From assembly GCA_032164245.1 (NCBI GenBank), contig JAVMKO010000170.1, positions 1 through 64,000 of the forward strand: a stretch of 64,000 nt of DNA. Reading direction: 5' to 3'. Shown one piece after another: positions 20,609 to 32,220 of this stretch; position 1 is the stretch's first letter; each line of letters starts with the position of its first letter. The position numbers and the translations under genes were made by a program. Origin of the DNA: Sternotherus odoratus. Taxonomy: Eukaryota; Chordata; Testudines; Kinosternidae. Below the pieces are notes generated by a model. It was not told the origin of the DNA, did not search any database, and worked only from the letters and a program-made list of their open reading frames with translations.

Positions 20609-20958
20609 CCAATCAGAGAAGGGAGGCGTGGCGCCCCCGCCATTTTGTGAGGGGTCCCAGCTTCTGCCCAGGAACAGAGGGCGGCGCCCAGCCAATCACG
20701 AGAGAAGCTGAGGACGAGCCCAGCCAATCACGGAAGGGGGGGCGGGCAGTCAGCTACTGGAGGGAGGGTTAGGGGAGACTCCCAGCCAATCAGGGGTAAT
20801 AAGATGCTCCCCCCTTCCCCTCAGCCAATGAGAGAGAAGAGATGTGGTGTCCAGCCAATCATGAGGGAGCAAAAGAAAAGGAAGGCTCCAGCCAATCACA
20901 AGCAATGGAGCAGCCTGAGTCCCACCCAGGGAAGAGCTGTCAGCAGGACTCAGCCAAT
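20609..20958 (+). promoter_or_regulatory. Right block of eight CCAAT boxes
   Basis: CCAAT occurs at 20609, 20692, 20724, 20786, 20825, 20855, 20892 and 20954, usually as CAGCCAATCA. All eight are on the plus strand, so the two blocks point outward from a CpG-rich centre at about 20460-20600. CCGCCATTTTG at 20638-20648 matches a YY1 site. No exon was identified to the right. Confidence 0.8.
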
Positions 20959-20959
20959 C

Positions 20960-21203
20960 AGAGCAGCGAGGATGGTGCTGGTCCCGTCCCTTTGGAGACC
21001 CTCACCTTGGCACAAGGACGGAAGGGCGGGAATGGGCCTGGGGGGGGGGGGACTGAGGCACAGCTGGAGGGGGGGCAGGGCTAATAGCCGGCAGCTGGAC
21101 CTGGGGCTTCCGGCCTTCGCCCACATCCAGTGGCGAGGAGTTCCGCAGGGTAACCGTGCGCTCAGTACGCACCCAGCCAGCGGGTGACCCCGGCTCGCCG
21201 CGT
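20960..21203. other. CpG-island flank, no gene seen
   Basis: GC-rich DNA to the right of the CCAAT blocks. CACCTTGGCACAAGGACGG and a GGTAACCGTGCGC stretch are present, but no exon could be supported. Confidence 0.4.
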
Positions 21204-21211
21204 GTCATGCG

Positions 21212-21330
21212 AAGGGCGACCAGATGTCCCAGGTTTATAAGGACAGTCCCAATTTGGGGGTCTTTTTTATATAGGGTCCTATTACCCCCCAGCCCTGTCC
21301 CGATTTTTCACTTGCTGTCTGGTCACCCTA
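21212..21330. mobile_element. 119-bp MITE with terminal GGGYGACCAGA
   Basis: The left end AAGGGCGACCAGATGTCCC and the right end TCTGGTCACCCTA are inverted repeats. The flanks GTCATGCG (21204-21211) and GTCGTGCG (21331-21338) match at 7 of 8 positions, so an 8-bp target duplication of the hAT kind is likely. No coding capacity. Confidence 0.75.
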
Positions 21331-21544
21331 GTCGTGCGAAAGACCGAGGAGCGCGCTCACTGGGATTGTACCAATTTTGCTCCATCCGTCATCTCTTTTC
21401 CAGGTCAAACAACCTCCCCCGCCCCCCCATCCTTTTACCCGGCTCGTCTCCCTGGTGTGGTGGGACTGACCCAGCGACACGGCTGTTGTGTTCTTCATGT
21501 CTCCGGTGGTTTATGTGATGCCGCAAATGTGCCTCTAATGTCAT

Positions 21545-22310
21545 TCACCTCTATTGCACGTGACAGAGGGTGACTGTAACATGGTCGCCCACTACGGCAG
21601 GGGGGTAGATTGTGACTGTAACGTGATAACGTTTACACTGGGATAGACTGTGACTGTAACGTTATTGCAACAGGATAGGTTGTGACTGAAACCTTACAGT
21701 GTTTTCTCCGCACTACTGCAAGCAGGTAGATTATGACTGTAACATTACAATGCTGTCCCCAACTCCACCCCGTTATTGCAAGGGTTGTGAGTGTGACATT
21801 ATGTTGTCTGCTGCTGTTGCAAAGGAATAGATTGTAACTTTCACTTTGTCCCCCACCGCCATCCCCTCTCCCCTGCTACTGTAAAGGAACCGATTGTGAT
21901 AGTAAGTGTCGTCCTCCGCTAATGCAAGAGAATAGATAGTGACTGTAACGTTAAAACGTTGTCCCCCGCTGTTGCAAAGGAATAGATTGTGACTGTAACT
22001 TTGTCCTCCTACCCCCACTAGTGCGAAGGAATGGATGTGACTGTATCCTCCTCTCCAAGCTATTACAAGGGAATAAATAGTGACTGTAGTGTTACAACGC
22101 TGTCCCCTGCTATTGCAAAGGAATAGATTGTGACTGTAATGTTACAACTTTGCCCCCTCCCCACTATCACAAGGGAATAGATTGGGGCTGTAACTTTGTT
22201 TCCGCTCTCCCTGCTAATAATAGAAGGGAATCGATTAGGACTGTAATGTTACTTTACCGCCCCCACCCATAGATTGTGAGTGTAATGATATAACGCTGCC
22301 CCCTCATGTT
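21545..22310. repeat. Diverged tandem repeat, unit about 60 bp
   Basis: About twelve irregular units carrying GAATAGATTGTGACTGTAAC, then a variant of GTTACAACGTTGTCCCC and TATTGCAAAG. Unit length varies by indels. No gene was seen. Confidence 0.8.
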
Positions 22311-22667
22311 ACAACCACAAGACAGGCCGTATACAAACTCACTAGTCTTAAACAGCACAACTAACCCCGCCCCCAACAGTCGCTGGGGCCGCTTCGCGGA
22401 GACTGTAATCACATCTCACGCGCGGCCCCCCGCCCCAGGACAGAAAAAGATAAGGATGTACCTCACTGACAACACCGACTGTGGCGCGCCGCCGGGACCC
22501 ACCGCCGGCCACACCTGCCTTGCTCAAGGCGAACGACGCACGCCCAGCCCCGGGGAGACCCCGGCCCCCGCTGCCGTCCCTGCTCCTGACCCCCCTCGCA
22601 CCCCGGGGCTTCGGTCGGAGCCCCGGGTGGCAAACGTCTGCTCCTGACTGCCCCCGCTCTCTTTCCT

Positions 22668-22737
22668 CCCACAATGCACCGCGACGTATATTTGCATATG
22701 CCACGCACGCCGGTTGCGACCGTAACCCTCAGAAAAG
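22668..22737 (+). promoter_or_regulatory. snRNA-type promoter motifs (Staf, octamer, PSE-like)
   Basis: CCCACAATGCACCGCG (22668-22683) matches the Staf/ZNF143 site found in snRNA enhancers. A perfect octamer ATTTGCAT follows at 22690-22697, then GACCGTAACCCTCAGAAAAG (22718-22737), which resembles the proximal sequence element. The compact spacing is closer to the RNase P RNA promoter than to standard U-snRNA genes. There is no TATA 15-25 bp after the PSE. A start would be expected near 22780, but the sequence there resembles no snRNA, U8, 7SK, RNase P or MRP RNA that I know. Confidence 0.5.
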
Positions 22738-22959
22738 AGGGGCATGCGGCTTTTTGTAACAGGGGTGTCAGGGCTGTGACCTAATAACAACAAAGACAGA
22801 GGGATGGGTGTGGGTGTGTGTCCAACGTTGGTCCTTCTGCTTTGCAGCCCCTCACAACCTTCCATGCCTCCCCCAAAAGCCCCCCCTTTCCCCCCAGCTG
22901 GCCCCTCCCGCCCAAACAGCCCCCTCCTCCTCCTCTCCCCCACCCCTTTCCCCGGGTCC
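22738..22959. other. No recognised gene
   Basis: This stretch follows the snRNA-type promoter and contains GT-rich and C-rich tracts. It could hold a transcript I do not recognise. Confidence 0.35.
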
Positions 22960-23345
22960 CCCCACCCCGCCCCACACAGGGACCCCGGGGGGCTGGTCCC
23001 CTCCCCCCCAGGGCAGAGCCGGGCCGGGCGGGGGGGTCGTTGGTCTCCGACCCCCCCGCAGGCGGGGCCCCCCGGGAGCAGATCCCGGCGCTGCGAGATG
23101 CCGGGTCCCCCGGACACTGGGGCGGAGTCACCGCCCCGCCCCCAGCCCCACCCCCGGGCTCGCGACGCTACCTGGAGGCTCCAACGGCCCCGCGCGGCCC
23201 GGCTCCTCGCTCCCCCCCACTCAACGTCACTTCCGGTCCCGGGAGAGTCAGGGACTACATCTCCCAGCATGCCCCGGGGGCGCTTCCGCCTTCTCCAGCC
23301 CAGCGCGGGAGGCTTCCAGTATCACTGCGCATGCTCCAGTAGCAC
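22960..23345 (-). promoter_or_regulatory. Promoter/first-exon segment, copy A (inverted relative to 48.9 kb)
   Basis: Read on the minus strand it holds TGCGCATGCTCC-like DNA (the minus strand gives GCGCAGTG), the ZNF143 site ACTACATCTCCCAGCATGCC (plus strand 23253-23272), an ETS box CACTTCCGGTCC and, further along the minus strand, GAGCCTCCAG before GTAGCG, a plausible first-exon donor. A later minus-strand GAGACCAACGACCCCCC segment corresponds to 49163-49180. The order and motifs match 48885-49260 in reverse, so the segment is an inverted duplicate. The attached gene is unknown. Confidence 0.65.
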
Positions 23346-26272
23346 GCGGTACAGGTAACGGTTCCCTGCGGCTTCCCTGATCTGTGCTGGGGAGAAGACC
23401 GTTATTAACCCCTCCGCGCCCGGCCGCACCAGCGAGTGAGAGACCCGGGGGGGCGGGAAAGTGACTCTCGGCCCCGCGAACCGGGGAGAAGCCTCGGAGC
23501 TGGCTCAGCCCCAGTGGATCCGTCCCCACGGGGATGGGGGGGCAGAGACTGGGGCGGGCGGGGGGAGCAGCCGGAGTTGCGGGCGGGGGGAAGGTCAGTG
23601 GCACATGGGGGGTGAGGGGGGGGTCAGTGGGTCTCTGTGCAGCCAGGAAATCCCCGGGGGGGGGGGAAGTGGCGGGCGGGGGAGGGGAGTGGCCCCCAGA
23701 CCGCAGTTCTCAAACCCCCTGCCCCTCCCCCACTGCTTCCCCCTCCCCCACCCTCCCCCTCCCCCACCCTCTTAACACAGCTCCCCAAAGGGCTCCCTGC
23801 CCCCCATGTGAACGGTGGCATTGGGGGGAACTGTGGATGTGCTGGACAGTCCGATAAAATCCAGTCACATCGTCTCTCTTTTCTACAAAGAAAATCTCAC
23901 ATTTACACCTTTTCTCACATTTACACCTTTTCTCACATTCTTGAACATGGATATAAAATATTGGCGAATGTTGCCCATTTCCTCTCTATTCATTTATCAA
24001 ATATTCATCTGAAACACTCCGATTTTACCTCCTATCAACAACTGATAGAAAATCCCTCTGATTTTCAACTTTCCTCTCTATAATTTACAAAAATGGATCA
24101 AAAATCCCTCAGATTTCCACCCTCTTTTCATTTCTGAACATAGATCTCCAAGGTCAGGTTTTGCCTCCCTCTATGTCACTCTGAGCTATCAGTTAAGAAT
24201 CCTGTTGGGTTTGGGGCTGTTCCCCATGTTTCTAAATCCCAGCAACTTCTCCATCCTTGGAGGGAACCTGTTGAGCTGAGTCCTTCTCCATCCTGGAGGT
24301 TGCAGGGTGTTAAATTTCCCAGGGATCATCTTTCCCCTCTCCTTTGAGAATCATTTCTTCCCACCTTCATCTTAGTTAAAATGATTGCTGAAGAAAGAGA
24401 CCAGCCACATATTTAATGCTCATCAAAGTCAAAGGCCTCTCCATGTTTGGGGGATCAGTGGTCCCCAACTGGTAATGGGAGAGTTGGCTGGACCCTTTAC
24501 TTTTCTCCATCTGGCACAGGATGAGGAGGTGGCTCTGAGTGCAGCCTGGGTCTAGACGTATCCCATGCCCCATGACTAATAGTCTCCATGAGGGGTTGCT
24601 TCCCACAGTGCAAAGATGTAGCCACCTGTGGGGTGGATCCATGGTGGCCATTATTTGCTAGTGACAGGGCATGGAAATGTCTTGCCTACTTTGCCCCTCC
24701 AGGCCTTCCAGTCTCCTGTTCAAGAGGCATCCCCCAGGGCTCCCTCTGCCTGTGTGACAGGCCAGCAGGGGACAGTGAAAACTTTCTTGCCACTTATCAG
24801 ACACTGTGAAGTAACACTGTTCCTTGGCTGTGCAATCAGGGGATTGCAGCTGGAGCTGAAGGGACATGGTGGTAGGGGGAGGCCTCTGGGTGGCTGGGCG
24901 GGGGGTACATTATCAGATTGGTGGGTTATGGAGCTTTGAAGTGTTGGGTGGTTGTCATGTGCCCAGCCTTGAGGCTCTTTGTCCTAGAGCTGGGTATCTC
25001 TGGTGGCCTGTTAGCTGTAGAACAGGGGGGTGGGTATCTCTTGGGGAGGCAGGACAGGGGGCTAGGGGCAACCTGGTGATTTTTTACAGGCTCGATCTAG
25101 GTCCCCCTGTAGACTCCTGGGATCACTGCCATGCCCAGTGCACAGAGTGTTGGGAGGAAATCCCCTATGCTAGCCCAGGGGGTGTCAAGCAACCAGTGTG
25201 AGGGGTTCCTCTGTAAAGCATCGGGATCCCACAGGACGGAGGAGGGAGTCCAGGCAAACACCATGGCATGTCCTGCTAGAGGGCAGGTGGGGGTCCTAGG
25301 AAGGCAGTTGGGGGATCCCAGCTACGCCCAGTCACCATGATCACTTTCTATCCACTTCTCAAACACTGTGAGGTGAAATCACAGAGTTTGCTTTTATCCT
25401 CTTTGGAAATCTGCATGAACTTCTGGTTCTGTAAGGAAAATTTGTGACCCGAGTTCCTGTCCTAGTTCTGGGGGGTGAGGGAGGTGGGAAGGGGGTTAGC
25501 ACTGCCTCACAATGGTCTCTTCTACAGCACTCTGTACTCATTTTTTCTGACATCTGGTTTTATTAAGAGACCATTGTTCATCCAGAATCACTGCATGGAA
25601 AGACAAGCAGTGACTCTGGAAGGACAGTGGGGCCAATGAGATTAGCAATTCTCCCTGTGAGGAGGGGCTCTCATTAGCTGCTCTCCCCAGAGAGCTAAAG
25701 GAGGGAAGGCTGCTCAAATGCTCTGTCCCTTTGTGCTCAGGATATTGGGGTTCAGCTTCCTGGGGCTGATGGTGAAGCCTCCATTGTGATGTGGGAGATG
25801 AGGCTTAGCAGCTGCTGCTCCCCCAGCAGGGGTTCTGTGGTGGGAAGTGACCTTAATTAAAGCTGCTTCTCTGCCCGGCCTTTCTGAACAAGAAAAGGAG
25901 CAGACAAAGGAAAAGCCAGTTTCTGACTCCATATCCCTCCTGCTGGGGTGTGGCTTCTGTGGGATCAGTGTCCGAGGGAATCCCCTAAGAAGGACTCCTT
26001 TGGCTCTGGTTTTTTGCAGCCTTGTGTTCAGAGGCTTTTTCACAGGAGGAGGGGATGGAGAAGGAGAAGGGAGGTTAAAAATGTGTCTGTGGGCTTAGCC
26101 TGGCAGAAGGGGCCAGGTCTACACTGTAAAAAAGACATTGAGCATTTTCCCAGCATGGCAGACTCTAGGATGTCTGTCTGCAGGGAAAGAGCCTGGGGAA
26201 TCATGAAGTGAAATTAACTAAATCCTGTTCTGAAACCTCCACAGTTGCCATCTAACCCTCCCAGGCTGCAGA
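23346..26272. other. Intergenic region upstream of the KRAB gene
   Basis: 23400-23760 is GC-rich. From 23840 the sequence becomes AT-rich, with a short tandem TCACATTTACACCTTTTC at 23899-23932. 24.1-26.2 kb shows no recognised gene or RNA; the open frames there lack motifs. Confidence 0.4.
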
Positions 26273-26353
26273 ATGGCGTCCATGTTTCCCTCCAGTTCAT
26301 CCCGTCCTCCCATGGGACAGGGGAGAGAAGTGGCTGCAGAGGAGCCAGTTCAG
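26273..26353 (+). CDS. KRAB zinc-finger gene, first coding exon
   Basis: ATG at 26273 opens 27 codons (MASMFPSSSSRPPMGQGREV, AAEEPVQ) and the exon ends CAG before GTAGGG. A short exon of this kind, ending in a PVQ-type sequence in phase 0 and followed by a KRAB-A exon, is usual in reptile KRAB zinc-finger genes. KRAB proteins are nuclear DNA-binding repressors. The acceptor-like TGCCATCTAACC..CAG upstream may join a 5' non-coding exon. The partner exon is at 27046. The frame is intact. Confidence 0.75.
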
Positions 26354-27003
26354 GTAGGGATTATCAGGGGGTTGCTGGTGAGTTCTTGCAGGAGGGAGAG
26401 GGACAGAAAATACATTGGAGATGGGAAGGTTTTGCACAGTCTGGTTTGTAGGTAGGAGTGGGGCAGGAAATCCAGAGGGTGGAGATAGTGAGGAGGACAG
26501 GGTGTGACAAACCTGCTGGGAGTTGTTTAATTATTTGCCTAGATTCTAGGAAGAGACCTATGAGGGTCAGAGGTGGAAATACCCTAATTTGGGAAACAGA
26601 AAACAGCCCAGCTACATGGGGCTAGAAAAACTGACCAGATTCCCAGTGCTGGAGCCTGATCTGCCTGATCAGTGGCTGCTGATAGATATGAAGGGGGCAC
26701 CCAAGAGTGAGGTTTAGGGGAGATTCCTCTCCCTTCATATCCAACTCCTCTGAATGAGGAGTGTATTGGGCTTTCTACCAGGGAGTTCTCCCTTGATCCT
26801 GCTGTGGGCTCCATCTCCTGTATCAATCTGTGACTAGTAGATATGTGATGACTCTGCTGGGATAGAGGGACCCTTTCTTCATTCCCTCACCCTGGTGTTT
26901 CCTGGATTCTCTGAGTGGGGTGGGGGTGGGATTCCATTTACTGCAATCAACGCAGAGCTTCCATTTGATTGACTCCTCTCCCCCAAAAATAGTGGGGCTG
27001 TGA

Positions 27004-27954
<951 letters not shown>

Positions 27955-28441
27955 GGCCATTATCTTCTATTAATTTATCTTGTTCTTTTTTTAACCCTCT
28001 TCTAGTCTTGGTCTTCCCACATCCTCTAGCAAAGAGTTCCACAGGTTGACTGTGTATTGTGTGAAGAAATAATTTTTTGGGTTTTTTAAACTGGTGACTC
28101 CTAGCTCCTGTGTTAGGTGGAGGAGTAAATAACACTTCCTTATTTACTTTCTCCACAGCAGTCTTGATTTTATAGACTTCTATTATATCTCCCCTTTGTC
28201 TGCTGAAAAATCCCGTGTTTTTAATCTCTCCTCATACAGAAGCTGTTCCATACCCCTAATCATTTTTGCTGCCCTTTTCTGAACCTTTTCAAATTCCAAC
28301 ATATCTCTTTTGAGACAGGATGCTGACCTCTGTATGCAGTATTCAAGATGTGGGTGTACCATAGATTTATGTAGCAGCAATATGATATTTTCTGTCTTAT
28401 GATCTATCCCATTATTAATTATTTTCAACATTGCCAGCTGA
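27955..28441 (-). mobile_element. CR1-clade LINE fragment
   Basis: The minus strand encodes MVHPHLEYCIQRSASCLKRD, then EFEKVQKRAAKMIRGMEQL and YEERLK, the thumb/C-terminal part of a CR1/L3-like reverse transcriptase polyprotein. The 3' tail continues to 27955. Truncated and broken. Confidence 0.8.
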
Positions 28442-28961
28442 TTTTCAACTGAAGTGTGTGTTAGGGGGCAGAGAGTGTGTAACAGTGTGTGTGGGGGGAG
28501 ACAGTGTGTGCCTTGAAGAGAGAATGTGTTGACACAGAGTCTCTAAGTTCACACAGCTGCTGGAAACAACCAGTCCAGAGGCAGGGGGAGGGGGACAGCC
28601 CTGATATCAGCCCCCTGCTTCCCTCCCTGGCTCAGCACAGCACATCAGTCTCTGAAACATACACACACATGCTGCTGTCTTTCTGACTGTGTCGGGGCAC
28701 TGGAATGGGGGGCGAGGGGGGAGGGTTAGCAGGCCATGGCCCCAGCACTTTTTACTCCCCATAATGATGAAGGATGGAGGGGGGACAAGGTGGCATCTTT
28801 GGGGGAAGAGGTGTTCTGGGGGTGTGTGGTCTGGGGGTGGGGCAGGGCCTCAGGCAGAAGGGGTGATGTGGTGTTGGGCCCTCAGGGAGTGAGGGGGCAC
28901 AATGAGTGAGGGGTCTTGGGGAAAGGGGTGTCATAGGGGTTCCACAGTTCAAATGCCGGTG
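28442..28961. other. Intergenic, GT/GA-rich
   Basis: GTGTGTG-rich tracts followed by G-rich DNA. No gene seen. Confidence 0.4.
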
Positions 28962-29425
28962 GCACAAATGGCTCATTGTGGCTGTCAGAAGCTGTGGGCG
29001 GCTCTTTCATAGACCCTGAGGTCTGAGTCCTGCTTTGTGCACCGGGTTTCAAAATGAAAATCCTAAACCACCCTTTGAAATAGCAAGTGCCCCAGGACGT
29101 GTTATTGTCCCTGCCCCAAGGCAGACAGACCCATGGAGAGATGCCAGTGAGGCCAGGGTAATACTCCACTGAACGTTCACCATTTCCACCTGCTAAATTC
29201 CCTCTCCACCTTGTGGACTCCTAGGGCAGGACATTGAGCCTGAGACAAGAGGCCTGCACTGCAACTTTACAACCCTCTGAGCCTGAGTTAGCTGACCTGG
29301 GCCAGCCAGGGGTGATTTATTGCAGGGTAGACATAGGCTAACCTTATGTCTACACAGCCATGAGCACACCCAAGGGTCTTGTCTCAAAGCTGGGATCAGC
29401 TGATGCAGGCTTGTGCTGCAGGGCT
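28962..29425. repeat. Duplicated segment, copy 1 (partner 43325-43790)
   Basis: Long shared phrases such as ACCACCCTTTGAAATA, GTGTTATTGTCCCTGCCCCA and AGACCCATGG appear in the same order at 43430-43500. Both copies lie next to a tRNA-Thr gene, though the tRNA is in the opposite orientation and on the other side. Confidence 0.7.
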
Positions 29426-29793
29426 ATAAAGCTCTAGTGTAGAAGCTGGAACTTAAGCCCAGCCTCTGAGAGCCCACAAGGGGTGAGGGTCTCTGAGCCC
29501 AGGCTACAGCCTGAGCATAAATGTCTATACTGCAGTTTTTAGCTCCACAACCTGATCCCCAGATGATCCCATCCAGCCAGGCCTTTTATCCCAGTAGAGA
29601 GGAACTCGAAGGGTCTGACTCCATTGCACTGTAAGCCCAGGGTTGGTAGACATCCTATCACCAGCCCCATGGTTTGTGAACTGAAGGGTTGAGCCTCTGC
29701 AATATCCAGGTTCAGAAGTGCTTAAACCAGCTAGCTCAGTATCTTCTTTTCTGAGGGTAGCCCATAGCAGGGAACCCAAAATCCAGACAACAA

Positions 29794-29866
29794 GGCACCA
29801 CTGGGAGTTGAACCCAGGATCTCCTGTTTACGAAACAGGGGCTTTAACCAGCTAAGCCATGGTACC
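29794..29866 (-). tRNA. tRNA-Thr (CGT)
   Basis: The minus strand starts GGTACCATGGCTTAGCTGG and folds into a full cloverleaf. The 7-bp acceptor pairs with TGGTGCC, the anticodon arm is CCTGT-TTCGTAA-ACAGG, and the T arm is CTGGG-TTCAACT-CCCAG. The anticodon is CGT. A and B boxes are intact and a TTTT follows about 13 nt downstream. The other Thr gene in this window (43061) has TGT. Confidence 0.9.
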
Positions 29867-30057
29867 TGGTGCTGCAAAGAGCCTTATCTCTGCCCACACC
29901 TGACTCCGTGCCAACCTGCACCGGGACCTGACAGGCTTTGCTTGTGTTTGGATTCTGTACAGCAGAGGAGCAGGGGATGTTTCACTCCCAAGGGGGGGGT
30001 GATTCTTTGGTCAGGTCTATGCTACAAAATTAGGTCAGTGTAACTGACTTACGTATG

Positions 30058-30240
30058 GTTTAAGATTAGTGGCCGTGTTAGTCTGTATCTATGAATAAGA
30101 CGAGGAAGACTTTGTAGCACCTTAGAGACTAACCAGTTTATTTCAGCAAAAGCTTTTGTGGCCCATAGCCCACTTCCACAAAAGCTTTTGCTGAAATAAA
30201 CTGGTTAGTCTTAAGGTGCTAAAAAGTCTTCCTCCTCTTA
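30058..30240. mobile_element. Penelope-like termini, head-to-head inverted pair
   Basis: GTAGCACCTTAGAGACTAAC and TTTATTTCAGCAAAAGCTTT in the left arm recur inverted in the right arm (GCTGAAATAAACTGGTTAGT). Arms of about 68 bp are separated by a few bases, with only scattered mismatches. This arrangement comes from Penelope-like element ends and could form a cruciform. Confidence 0.8.
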
Positions 30241-30300
30241 TTGACTTATCTATGGTACCTTAGTGGAACATTGCTCCATGTATATGATCCACGACATGTA

Positions 30301-30489
30301 CAGTGGAGCCCCGAAATACCACGCCCAGCTATAGCGTGATTCCGCTTATAGCGCAGGGCGCGCGGGGCTCCCGATGGCAGCAGCACATGGCACTATGATA
30401 CCGCGCAACCCCACAATAGCGCGACCCCATGTTTACCGTGATCGGGATTTTATGGCTCGTGATCGTCGCGGTACTGCGGGGTCCGACTG
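30301..30489 (+). mobile_element. Mariner/pogo-type MITE, 189 bp
   Basis: Begins CAGTGGAGCCCCG, ends CGGGGTCCGACTG, and is flanked by TA on both sides. The interior carries CTATAGCG/CGCTATAG-like inverted motifs. It is the inverted relative of the copy at 30618. Confidence 0.85.
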
Positions 30490-30617
30490 TAGTAATGTTC
30501 CAGTGAGCAATAGGTAGTGGAATTCATGACAGGTCACCTGTTTTAATTTGGGGTGACCCGACCAAACATTTACTCTTCTCTCTCTAACAATGCAGGCTGC
30601 ATTTCAAAGCACTAGTA

Positions 30618-30805
30618 CAGTCGGACCCTGCAATACCGCGATGATCGGGAGCCAAAAATACCCGTTCGCAGTAATACAGGGTCACGCTATTGCGTGGTCA
30701 CGGCACATCAAAGTGCCGCGTGCCACCGCCATCGGGAGCCACACGCACCCCGCGCTATAAGCGGATTCGCGCTATAGCGGGGAGTGGTATTGCGGGGTTC
30801 CACTG
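30618..30805 (-). mobile_element. Mariner/pogo-type MITE, 188 bp, inverted copy
   Basis: Begins CAGTCGGACCCTGCAATACC and ends GGTATTGCGGGGTTCCACTG, with TA on both sides. Reverse-complemented it aligns along its full length with 30301-30489 at moderate identity. Confidence 0.85.
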
Positions 30806-31641
30806 TAATTTACATATCCTTCTAAGCAATCTTTAAACTTGGGCCATCCGTCAGGTCAGTCGGTGAGTTCATTAACTCTTTCTGGCCCTGTCCCCTGTCA
30901 ATGAGATTCTATATCACACTCATAAGGTCCCACCCTCCCCCTCTCTTTGAGGATTCCTCCCCTCACTTGTGTGTAGAGAAAACAGTCCCATGTCCAGGAG
31001 ATTCAAAGCCTCTTTCAGTTGAATTGTAAATGTCTTGTTCATACTTTCTGGGCACATGAAGTCTGAGATGTCTTCAGGGATGAGATGCAAATCCTTTGTG
31101 GTGAATGGTTACTTCAGTTGCTAATAGTGTGGGCAGTCTTTGTTGACACAGAGGAGTCAGAATTACAACAGACTTCAGTAAAAAACTTCCTGTAAAATCT
31201 CCTAGCTCCACAGACAATGTTGGTGCACTCACTCTTCCCCAACTCACACACACTCACTGTCTCTCCCTGCACATACACTCTCATGTGCTTTCTGTACTGC
31301 CACATACACTTCAGATGAAAAGCCAGTGGAAATCTAGTAGGATGCCCATGGAAGAATGGGATAGAGAAACCTGTATCATGCCCATGAGCCATTGCAAACC
31401 CTTCCCAAAGCACCCTGTGGCCAGTTGCACAGTGCAATAGCTACCCTCAGTGCACTGCTCTCTGGGGTGATGCAAGAGTTGCTAGAGGGGATGCAGTCTG
31501 TGATGACACAAGGAGGTTAGTGTTGAATTAAAGCACTTCAAATAAAGCAGCAAAACTTTGCTCTGTAGACATAGCCCGAGAGTGAGACGACGTCACACAA
31601 AGGACGCTCAAGGACTGGAACTAAAAAACCACAAGCTTCTC

Positions 31642-31722
31642 CGTAGTTGACAGAATTTGAACCTGTGGAGAAAAAGCCCAATTGATTTCCAGTCCATCAC
31701 CTTAACACTCAGCCACAACTAC
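31642..31722 (-). pseudogene. tRNA-Ser-like pseudogene (GGA anticodon)
   Basis: The minus strand begins GTAGTTGTGGCTGAGTG and ends CAACTAC; the acceptor is fully paired and a long variable arm is present as in tRNA-Ser. The anticodon loop reads CTGGAAA, giving GGA, which vertebrate Ser sets normally lack (they use AGA). One D-loop base is missing, the anticodon stem has a G-A mismatch, and a TTTTT run lies inside the variable arm and would stop Pol III. I call it a decayed Ser-AGA gene. Confidence 0.75.
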
Positions 31723-32183
31723 TTACTGGATGATGGTTTCTCCTGACACTCTCCTTTTGTTCTCACTGAGTGATCACTTCCAGTTTCCTCAGCCCAGCTT
31801 CCACAACACACGCTGGTGTGAGTCTCTGAGTTCTCCTACCTTTTTTGTTTTACTTTTTCTGGGAGTGCACAACTCCTGGACTCATTCCCTTTGGATCTTC
31901 CTGATAACGTCCTATGTGGCTCAGCATATTCCTGCTGGAGTTTCTCCTCCTCCTGCTCACTCACCATCCCCTCACCTAATGGGAGACACGTTCAAAGGTG
32001 CAAATATTTCAATGTTTATTGAGGTAAACTTCCAGCAAGTAATGATTCTAATTTCCTTCCTCATTATTCCCTTCCCAGCTCTGACACCACAGAGTCTTCT
32101 CTGTCCTTTTTCCCATTTCACCCTTAGCAACATATAATTTCACACCCCTCCACTTCCTGATTGACTGCAGGCTCTATAGTAAG

Positions 32184-32207
32184 ACTACATCTCCCAGCCT
32201 GCCATAG
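32184..32207 (+). promoter_or_regulatory. ZNF143-type motif
   Basis: GACTACATCTCCCAGCCTGC matches the SBS2/ZNF143 motif also present in the promoter copies at 23253 and 48966. It lies 14 bp upstream of tRNA-Val. It may be coincidental repeat DNA. Confidence 0.4.
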
Positions 32208-32220
32208 ATGGTAGCATGTG

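Noticed and set aside
20154..20958. CCAAT array as an LTR12-like retroviral LTR
   Set aside because: No TG...CA ends, polyadenylation signal or second LTR were seen, and the two blocks point in opposite directions.
22780..22960. U8, U2, U6, 7SK or RNase P RNA downstream of the snRNA-type promoter
   Set aside because: None of their conserved 5' ends or core motifs could be recognised in the sequence.
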